Of a stretch of 7,449 bases of DNA, positions 1 to 5,528 are shown in pieces. Position numbers and translations under genes: made by a program. A model generated the notes under the pieces. The model worked only from the letters and a program-made list of their open reading frames with translations. It made no database searches and had not been told where the DNA came from. Source of the stretch: JACRAR01 sp041674465 (GTDB lineage: Bacteria; Pseudomonadota; Gammaproteobacteria; Burkholderiales; Rhodocyclaceae); the NCBI GenBank assembly GCA_041674465.1, contig JBAYVV010000185.1, positions 1-7,449 of the forward strand, given 5' to 3'. Position 1 is the first letter of the stretch, and the number at the start of each line of letters is the position of its first letter.

Positions 1-78
1 GAGCAGAACAACAAGAACTTCGTCCAGGGTCTGGAGTACACCAACGAGGCCTTCGTCCGCGCGACCTACGCTTTCTGA
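1..78 (+). CDS. C-terminal end of an outer-membrane beta-barrel protein (partial; DUF1302-like or TonB-dependent receptor)
   Basis: Only the last 25 codons and a TGA stop are in the window; the gene begins upstream. The peptide ends FVRATYAF. Phe is at the C-terminus, and aromatic or hydrophobic residues sit at positions 3, 5 and 7 from the end. This is the classic beta-signal recognised by the BAM complex, so the protein is very probably an outer-membrane barrel. Which family cannot be settled from 25 residues. DUF1302 barrels are known to be encoded next to DUF1329 proteins, and one lies at 989-2368, which makes DUF1302 the best guess. A TonB-dependent receptor or other porin is possible. 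An intrinsic terminator follows directly, so this gene appears to end its own transcript. Confidence 0.75.
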   Translation, partial: EQNNKNFVQGLEYTNEAFVRATYAF

Positions 79-96
79 TTCTCCCTTCCCCTCCTC

Positions 97-132
97 GCCC
101 CCTGTTTCTTTGAATCAGGGGGCTTGGTTTTT
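97..132 (+). terminator. Rho-independent terminator after the barrel gene
   Basis: A perfect 8-bp GC-rich stem pairs GCCCCCTG (97-104) with CAGGGGGC (116-123) around an 11-nt loop. It is followed by TTGGTTTTT (124-132). It lies 18 bp after the stop of the barrel gene and only 24 bp before the next start codon. It should end most upstream transcription and separate the barrel gene from the SDR gene, although some read-through may supply the downstream genes. Confidence 0.85.
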
Positions 133-156
133 AAGAACCTCACGGGATAACAAACC

Positions 157-975
157 ATGACTGAAATCAACAAGGCTTTTTGTCTCGACGGCAAGGTGGC
201 ACTGGTTACCGGCGCCGGCAAGGGTCTGGGCGCTGCCGCAGCCTTCACGCTGGCTGCGGCAGGCGCCAAAGTGATGGCGACTGATATCGATGTCGACAAT
301 GTGAGGCGGGTGGTCGAGCAGATCAAGGCGGCAGGCTTCGAAGCCACTTTTGCCGAACAGAATGTCATCGACGAATCCCGCTGGGAAGCAGTCGTCAAGG
401 AGATCATCGCGCGCTACGGCCGCTTTGACGTGCTGATCAACAATGCCGGCATCGAGACGGCAGCGATGATTACCGAATGTACCCTGGAGAGCTTTCGCGA
501 GACCATGGACGTCAATGTCAATGGCGTATTCCTGGGACTCAAGCACGCCATCCGTGCCATGTCGCCTGGCGGCGCCAGCGGCCATGGCGGCTCGATCATC
601 AACCTGTCCTCGGTGGCCGGCATCCGCGGTTACATGGCCCACGCTTCCTATTGCGCTTCCAAGGGGGCAGTACGCCTGCTGACCAAGACCGCCGCAGTGG
701 AATGCGCAATGCTCAAAACCGGTATCCGGATCAACTCGCTGCACCCGGGCATCATCGAAACCGACATGGGGAGAAACTTCATCAAGGGCTTTGTCACGCT
801 GGGACTTGCACCCAGCCTCGAGGAGGCCCATGCCAACATACTGGCGATGTTCCCCATGGGACATTTCGGCCAGCCCGACGATGTCTCGAATGCCATCCTG
901 TATTTTGCTTCGGACGCCTCGAAATGGGTGACCGGAGCGGAGCTGGCGATAGACGGGGGTCTGACCGCGTCCTGA
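157..975 (+). CDS. Short-chain dehydrogenase/reductase (classical SDR, NAD-type)
   Basis: A complete 272-residue classical SDR. It carries the cofactor-binding motif TGAGKGLG (18-25), the structural motif NNAG (95-98) and the catalytic set N120, S152, Y165 and K169 (YCASK). The substrate-side loop HPGIIETDM starts at residue 196, and the C-terminal region ends with the usual VTGxxLxIDGG pattern. An Asp at the end of strand beta-2 (D43, ATDID) favours NAD(H) over NADP(H). The protein should be cytoplasmic and interconvert a secondary alcohol and a ketone. The overall look, including FLGLKHAIRAM and the HPG loop, recalls hydroxysteroid and cyclic-alcohol dehydrogenases, but SDR substrates cannot be read from motifs. 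The ATG at 157 is chosen because it places the Rossmann fold at the normal distance, although its Shine-Dalgarno is weak. The stop codon overlaps the ribosome-binding site of the next gene, so the two are probably co-translated. Confidence 0.95.
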   Translation: MTEINKAFCLDGKVALVTGAGKGLGAAAAFTLAAAGAKVMATDIDVDNVRRVVEQIKAAGFEATFAEQNVIDESRWEAVVKEIIARYGRFDVLINNAGIETAAMITECTLESFRETMDVNVNGVFLGLKHAIRAMSPGGASGHGGSIINLSSVAGIRGYMAHASYCASKGAVRLLTKTAAVECAMLKTGIRINSLHPGIIETDMGRNFIKGFVTLGLAPSLEEAHANILAMFPMGHFGQPDDVSNAILYFASDASKWVTGAELAIDGGLTAS

Positions 976-988
976 GGAGTGATATTGA

Positions 989-2368
989 ATGGCACATATC
1001 CGGCGTTTTGACCGCGACTACAGCCGCCGGGAATTTCTGGCGAATAGCGCCAAGGGCATGCTTGGTGCCGGTTTGCTGGGATCGGCCTGGTCGATCTTTG
1101 CCCGCACCGGCTCAACCGGTCCGGCATACCCCGATGAGCTGAATTCGATCGAGGAATACACACGCGGCAAACTCAAGGCCGGCGATGTCATCACCCGGGA
1201 GAATGCCGATGTTGTCAAGGACCTGCTTGACCCGGTGCGCTACAAGCAGATCATGGAAATGGGGCGACGCCTGACGCTGGCGCCGACCACCACCGACATG
1301 ACCAAGCTCAATCCGCCGGAGTACATCGAAGCCACGCTGCGCAATCGCGGCAAGGCGCAATTCGATGCCAAGGGCAATGTCGTGACCCGCGAAGGGAAGC
1401 CATGGATCGGCGGCAACCCCTTTCCCGAGCCGCAATCGGCAATCGAGGTGTTTGCTGCACACACCCTGAGTTGGGGACGACACGATTCTTCGTTTTATCC
1501 GACCAAGGAATACGATCTCGACGAAGTCGGCAATATGCACTACCAATATTCCACAGGCTGGGCGGAAATGGCCACGATTGGCCGCATTGCGCTGGAGCCC
1601 AAGCCCTACCTGACCGGGCACGAAGACAAGGTGCGCTATCAATCGGTGTTTTTTGTCGAACCCAACGATATGCGCGGTGTGGCCTACCTCAACATCTGGG
1701 CCTATGACCAGACGCAGTTTCCCGAACTGTATGGCTACCTGCCAGCCTTCAAGCGCGTCAGGAGATTTCCGACCAACCAGCGCTTCGAGGCGCTCAATCC
1801 GGGTTCCGAACTTTATCTCTCCGACGCCTGGGCGGCCGGTGATCCGTTCATGACCTGGGGCAATTACAAGATTGTTGGTCGTGGCCCCTATCTGGCCGGC
1901 GTGTCCGGCGGCTGGAATTCGTCTCACCCGAACTGGGAACACAAGGTCCACGGCGGACCGAAGGGCTCGCATTTCTGGGATACCACGGTGGAACTGGTTC
2001 CCGAGACCATCGTCGTCGAGGCCGAACCCGTGATGTATCCGCGTGCACCGGTGGGCAAGAAGCGGGTCTGGTTCGATGCCCGGACCTTCCTGCCCCTCTG
2101 CATGGTTTCCTATGACCGGCGTGGCCAGATGTTCCGCCATTTCGACGGCTCGTTTTCGGTTTATGACGATGGCAAGGGCAAGGTGATGGACGGCAAGAAC
2201 CCCTACTGGTCCTGGTCCACCGTGCATGCCTACAATGTCCAGACCAACCGCATGACACGCATCGAGCAGGTGCGCGAAATCCCCGGCGGCTTCTCCATGC
2301 GCGTCAATGATCCCAGTATCTACGAAAAATACCTGACCATCGCGGCACTGCAGCGTCTGGGCGGGTAG
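989..2368 (+). CDS. DUF1329 family envelope protein with twin-arginine signal
   Basis: A complete 459-residue protein. The N-terminus has the Tat motif SRREFL (12-17) followed by a hydrophobic segment at about 21-38, so export in folded form to the periplasm is predicted. Cleavage may fall near A38, but no strong AxA site is seen, so it could stay membrane-anchored. There is no lipobox Cys. The rest fits DUF1329, a LolA/LolB-like beta-fold. Seen are NPFPEPQSAIEVF (143-155), the hallmark YLPAFKRVRRFP (250-261), SDAWAAGDPFMTWGNYKIVGR (starting at 278) and a C-terminal block with VWFDARTFLPL (360-370) and YDRRGQMFRHF (375-385). Known family members are encoded with DUF1302 barrels and RND-type exporters and are thought to help hydrophobic compounds cross the envelope. 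Their biochemical role is not established. The start is supported by AGGAG at 975-979, nine bases upstream, and the gap to the SDR gene is 13 bp. Confidence 0.9.
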   Translation: MAHIRRFDRDYSRREFLANSAKGMLGAGLLGSAWSIFARTGSTGPAYPDELNSIEEYTRGKLKAGDVITRENADVVKDLLDPVRYKQIMEMGRRLTLAPTTTDMTKLNPPEYIEATLRNRGKAQFDAKGNVVTREGKPWIGGNPFPEPQSAIEVFAAHTLSWGRHDSSFYPTKEYDLDEVGNMHYQYSTGWAEMATIGRIALEPKPYLTGHEDKVRYQSVFFVEPNDMRGVAYLNIWAYDQTQFPELYGYLPAFKRVRRFPTNQRFEALNPGSELYLSDAWAAGDPFMTWGNYKIVGRGPYLAGVSGGWNSSHPNWEHKVHGGPKGSHFWDTTVELVPETIVVEAEPVMYPRAPVGKKRVWFDARTFLPLCMVSYDRRGQMFRHFDGSFSVYDDGKGKVMDGKNPYWSWSTVHAYNVQTNRMTRIEQVREIPGGFSMRVNDPSIYEKYLTIAALQRLGG

Positions 2369-2376
2369 GTCGGGTC

Positions 2377-2413
2377 GTTGCGGCAACACACTTCGGTTCG
2401 TTGCAAATACAAC
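2377..2413. promoter_or_regulatory. Two adjacent GTTGC-type dyads before the hydrolase gene
   Basis: The 58-bp gap holds GTTGC-G-GCAAC (2377-2387) and GTTG-CAAATA-CAAC (2400-2413). Both dyads start with GTTGC, and the flanks form an imperfect 10-bp direct repeat: GGGTCGTTGC at 2372-2381 and GGTTCGTTGC at 2395-2404, repeated every 23 bp. This could be an operator or a weak RNA structure. It is short, and chance is a real alternative. The second dyad ends just before the Shine-Dalgarno, so binding or folding here could affect translation of the hydrolase. Confidence 0.3.
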
Positions 2414-2426
2414 AAAGGAGCAGGAC

Positions 2427-3332
2427 ATGAGGAGAGATATCAAGTTTCGCAGCGAAGGTTTGCAGTGTGCCGGCTGGCTGTTCATTCCGGATGACCTGCA
2501 GCCAGGCAAGAAGCGGCCGGCCATCGTCATGGCCCATGGCTTCAGTGCCACCAAGGAAATGTACCTGCAGTTCTTTGCCGAAGCCTTCTGCAAGGCGGGA
2601 TTTGTCGTGATGGTTTTTGATTATCGTTTTCTCGGCGCGAGCGAAGGGGAACCGCGCGGTCAGATCATCCCGCACCAGCAGCATCAGGATTATCGCAACG
2701 CCATCACCTGGGTGCAGCAGCAGCCAGAAGTCGATCCCGGCAAGATCGGCGTCTGGGGTTCATCCTACAGTGGCGCCCACGTGCTGCATCTCGCGGCCTT
2801 CGACAAGCGCATCAAGGCCGTCGTCTCGCAGGTTCCCGCAGTGGATTGCTTCGCCAATGCCAAGCGCCTGATGCGGGCAGATCACTTCGAGGGCTTCCGC
2901 GACGCCCTGCTCGCCGACCGGGCGCAACGTTATGCTGGCGGGCCGATCAATTATGCTGAGGTCGTGGCGCTGCAAGGCTCCCCCTGTGCTCTACCGACAC
3001 CGGATTCCTACGACTGGTTTACCAAAACCCACGAGTCCCTGGCGCCATCCTGGATGAACAAGGTGACACTCGAATCGCTCGAGTATTTTCTCGAATACCG
3101 CCCCATCACCAGCATCGAGCTGATTGCCCCGACGCCGCTGATGATGGTCGTTGCGAAAGGCGACGTGCTGGTCCCGGCCGACCTGGCCATCGAAGCCTTC
3201 TCCCGGGCGCGCGAGGTCAAGGCGCTGGAACTCCTGCCCGGCGGGCATTTCGATGCCTACCTGCCCGGCGGTGATTTTGATCATGCCTCGGGTTGTTCGA
3301 CCAGCTGGTTCAAGAAGCATTTGATGTCGTAA
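2427..3332 (+). CDS. Alpha/beta hydrolase (S15/dienelactone-hydrolase-like serine hydrolase)
   Basis: A complete 301-residue alpha/beta-hydrolase with no signal peptide, so probably cytoplasmic. The oxyanion-hole motif AHGFS is at 36-40. The nucleophile elbow GSSYSG (111-116) makes S113 the likely nucleophile. D246 (KGDVLVP) and H274 (GGHFDAY) complete the triad in normal order and spacing. The GxSYxG elbow is typical of the Xaa-Pro peptidase S15/CocE-like and dienelactone-hydrolase-like groups. A cap-like insertion lies at about 140-225. Such enzymes cleave esters, lactones, amides or, less often, C-C bonds. The real substrate cannot be deduced, but the setting suggests a step in degrading a cyclic hydrophobic compound. 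The start is firm: AAAGGAG at 2414-2420 lies six bases upstream of the ATG. The gene follows the DUF1329 gene by 58 bp and precedes the Mo-enzyme gene by 64 bp. Confidence 0.92.
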   Translation: MRRDIKFRSEGLQCAGWLFIPDDLQPGKKRPAIVMAHGFSATKEMYLQFFAEAFCKAGFVVMVFDYRFLGASEGEPRGQIIPHQQHQDYRNAITWVQQQPEVDPGKIGVWGSSYSGAHVLHLAAFDKRIKAVVSQVPAVDCFANAKRLMRADHFEGFRDALLADRAQRYAGGPINYAEVVALQGSPCALPTPDSYDWFTKTHESLAPSWMNKVTLESLEYFLEYRPITSIELIAPTPLMMVVAKGDVLVPADLAIEAFSRAREVKALELLPGGHFDAYLPGGDFDHASGCSTSWFKKHLMS

Positions 3333-3351
3333 TCGGCTGATGCCAGGCGCA

Positions 3352-3371
3352 GGGCCGGCGAAAGCCGGCCC
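3352..3371. repeat. Perfect inverted repeat with GAAA loop between hydrolase and Mo-enzyme genes
   Basis: GGGCCGGC (3352-3359) and GCCGGCCC (3364-3371) pair perfectly over 8 bp around a GAAA tetraloop. GNRA loops are unusually stable in RNA. No run of T follows; the next bases are GGTTCATTT. It is therefore a poor intrinsic terminator and more likely an RNA processing, stability or attenuation element, or a copy of a short dispersed palindromic repeat. It lies 25 bp before the start codon of the Mo-enzyme gene. Confidence 0.7.
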
Positions 3372-3380
3372 GGTTCATTT

Positions 3381-3387
3381 GGGGGAG
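3381..3387 (+). promoter_or_regulatory. Shine-Dalgarno that fixes the Mo-enzyme start at 3397
   Basis: GGGGGAG lies nine bases upstream of the ATG at 3397. An in-frame ATG at 3340 is only seven bases after the preceding stop and has no Shine-Dalgarno. Starting there would translate the GAAA hairpin into a non-conserved 19-residue extension. The start at 3397 is preferred, and the Cys motif then begins at residue 14, as is usual for the family. Confidence 0.8.
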
Positions 3388-3396
3388 AATGGCGAC

Positions 3397-5517
3397 ATGA
3401 CAACCCAAGACAAGATAGTTGCCCACTACCGATCCTGCAATCTTTGCGAAGCCATCTGCGGCCTCGAAATCCAGCTTGCCGGGCAGAAGATCGTTTCCAT
3501 CAAGGGCGACAAGCGAGATCCCTTCAGTCGCGGACATATCTGTCCCAAGGCCGTGGCACTGGTGGACATTCAGGACGATCCCAATCGGTTGCGCCAACCC
3601 ATGCAACGCGTCGGAGAAAAATGGCAGCCCATCGGTTGGCAGGAGGCATTTGAACGGGTCGCAGAAAAGCTGGTGGCGATTCGCGTTCAGCACGGCAACG
3701 ATGCCATCGCGGTCTACCAGGGCAACCCCAATTCGCATAACTACGGTTTGCTGACCCATGCCGGTGGCTTCCCCGGCCTGCTGCGCACGCGCAATCGCTT
3801 CAGCGCTACTTCGGTCGACCAATCACCGCAGCAACTGGTGGCATTCTGGATGTATGGCCATCAACTGCTGCTGCCGATCCCGGATATCGACCACACCAAC
3901 TATCTGCTGGTCATTGGCGCCAACCCTGTCGTTTCCAATGGCAGCCTCATGACCGTGCCGGATGTCGCCAAGCGCCTGAACGCGCTGCGCCAGCGCGGCG
4001 GCAAACTTGTGGTGATCGATCCACGCCGCAGTGAAACGGCAGCCGAAGCGGATACGCATCATTTCATCCGACCCGGCAGCGATGTGCTGTTTCTGTTTGC
4101 CCTGTTGCAGGTCATCTTCGCTGAAAATCTCGCGCATCCCGGCCGGCTTGCACCCATGCTGCAGAATCTCGAACAAGTGCGCACGGTGCTGCAGGACTTT
4201 GCTCCCGAAGCGGTTGCTGCCGCGACCGGCATCGCTGCTGAGAGCATCCGGCGCGTCGCCCGGGAATTCGCCGGCGCATCCCGTGCTGTTTGTTATGGGC
4301 GCATGGGCGTCTCGACGCAGGTGTTCGGCTCGCTTTGTCACTGGGCGATCCAGTTGCTCAATATCGTTTCCGGCAATCTCGACCGGACCGGCGGCAGCCT
4401 GGTGACGCAGCCGGCTGTCGATGTGGTGGCAGCGCTCAAGTCGCGTCCCGGCAGCCATGGGCGCTGGGCTAGCCGGATCAGCGGCCGGCCCGAAGTCAAC
4501 GGCGAATTGCCGGTGGCCGTGCTGGCCGAGGAAATTCTTCAGCCCGGCAAAGGACAGCTGCGTGCGCTGATCACCATCGCCGGCAACCCCGTGCTGTCCA
4601 CACCCAACGGCAGGCAGCTCGATCGGGCGCTGGCGCAACTCGACTTCATGCTCGCCATCGATTTCTACATCAACGAGACGACGCGCCATGCCGACCTGAT
4701 TCTGCCGCCGACAACGCCACTGGAGCACGATCACTACGATCTGGTCTTCAATTTGCTGGCGGTGCGCAATATCGCCAAATACAGCCCGGCCACATTGAGC
4801 AAGCCGGCAGGTGGCCTGCACGACTGGGAAATACTGCAGTCACTCGGCGAGCATCTGGCGCAGCGCCTTGGCGTGACGGCAAAACGCGGCATGTCGCCGG
4901 AGCGTCTGATCGACCTCGGCCTCAGAACCGGCCCCTACGGCAGGCGCAGCGCGCAGCGTCTGTCGCTGGCCAGATTGCGCGCCGCGCCGCACGGCGTCGA
5001 CCTGGGTCCGCTGTCATCCTCATTTCCGCAGCGGCTGGCGACTGCCGACCACAAAATCGAATGTGCCCCATCGCTTCTGCTGGCTGATGTGCAGCGCGCG
5101 CATGCGCTACTGGCGCAAGCACACCAGGCCGAACAACTTCTGCTGATCGGGCGGCGCCAGATTCGCAGCAATAATTCCTGGATGCACAATTTCCTGCGGC
5201 TGGTGAAGGGCAAGCCGCGTTGCACCCTGCTGGTGCACCCATCCGATCTGGCAGACCGCTGCCTGGCGGACGGCCAGTCTGCGCAATTGTCTTCGCGCGT
5301 GGGGCGCCTGACAGTGCAACTCGAAGCCGACATCGACCTCATGCCCGGCACGGTGAGCCTGCCGCACGGCTGGGGCCATGATCGTGCAGGTGCTCGGCTG
5401 GATGTGGCCGCCGCCCATGCCGGCGTGAGCCAGAACGACCTCACCGACGACCAGCTTGTCGATCCCCTGTCCGGTAATGCCGCACTCAATGGCGTGCCGG
5501 TCAGCCTGGCCGCCTGA
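3397..5517 (+). CDS. Molybdopterin-dependent oxidoreductase, DMSO-reductase superfamily, [4Fe-4S]
   Basis: A 706-residue protein of the formate-dehydrogenase/BisC-like branch. The N-terminal [4Fe-4S] site uses C14, C17, C21 and C49. The last lies in GHICPKA, which also holds the conserved Lys (K51) that sits between cluster and cofactor. MGD-cofactor motifs follow: IGANPVVSNG (173-182), DPRRSETAAEAD (208-219) and a second half with AGNPVLSTPN. The C-terminal cofactor-binding domain has RSNNSWMHN, LLVHPSDLADR and LPHGWGHD and ends in the usual NGVPV. The length is normal and nothing appears truncated. There is no Tat signal, so it should be cytoplasmic, and no separate ferredoxin or membrane subunit is encoded nearby. 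The position where formate dehydrogenases carry Sec or Cys appears to be L147, within SVDQSPQQLVAF. The reaction is unknown; a redox or hydration step on the substrate of this cluster is an inference. The next gene starts 11 bp after the stop. Confidence 0.93.
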   Translation: MTTQDKIVAHYRSCNLCEAICGLEIQLAGQKIVSIKGDKRDPFSRGHICPKAVALVDIQDDPNRLRQPMQRVGEKWQPIGWQEAFERVAEKLVAIRVQHGNDAIAVYQGNPNSHNYGLLTHAGGFPGLLRTRNRFSATSVDQSPQQLVAFWMYGHQLLLPIPDIDHTNYLLVIGANPVVSNGSLMTVPDVAKRLNALRQRGGKLVVIDPRRSETAAEADTHHFIRPGSDVLFLFALLQVIFAENLAHPGRLAPMLQNLEQVRTVLQDFAPEAVAAATGIAAESIRRVAREFAGASRAVCYGRMGVSTQVFGSLCHWAIQLLNIVSGNLDRTGGSLVTQPAVDVVAALKSRPGSHGRWASRISGRPEVNGELPVAVLAEEILQPGKGQLRALITIAGNPVLSTPNGRQLDRALAQLDFMLAIDFYINETTRHADLILPPTTPLEHDHYDLVFNLLAVRNIAKYSPATLSKPAGGLHDWEILQSLGEHLAQRLGVTAKRGMSPERLIDLGLRTGPYGRRSAQRLSLARLRAAPHGVDLGPLSSSFPQRLATADHKIECAPSLLLADVQRAHALLAQAHQAEQLLLIGRRQIRSNNSWMHNFLRLVKGKPRCTLLVHPSDLADRCLADGQSAQLSSRVGRLTVQLEADIDLMPGTVSLPHGWGHDRAGARLDVAAAHAGVSQNDLTDDQLVDPLSGNAALNGVPVSLAA

Positions 5518-5528
5518 GCGTTCCCGAT

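Noticed and set aside
477..1142. A 221-codon + strand frame overlapping the SDR and DUF1329 genes.
   Set aside because: The SDR frame carries all catalytic motifs through this stretch. The alternative frame is Arg/His/Pro-rich with no domain and would overlap two genes.
1112..2593. A 493-codon open frame on the - strand opposite the DUF1329 gene.
   Set aside because: It lies antisense to a gene with clear family motifs, Tat signal and Shine-Dalgarno. Its translation shows no recognisable domain, and such long shadows are common in GC-rich DNA. It also crosses the DUF1329/hydrolase boundary.
3352..3380. The GAAA hairpin as a Rho-independent terminator for the hydrolase gene.
   Set aside because: The stem is perfect, but no T-tract follows and the next gene is close and on the same strand, so termination is not supported.
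3340..3396. Upstream ATG at 3340 as the start of the Mo enzyme.
   Set aside because: It has no Shine-Dalgarno, lies seven bases after the hydrolase stop and would translate the hairpin. The ATG at 3397 has GGGGGAG at good spacing.
3823..4821. A 332-codon open frame on the - strand inside the Mo-enzyme gene.
   Set aside because: It is fully antisense to the conserved Mo-enzyme frame, has no family signature and has a composition typical of a reversed GC-rich coding strand.
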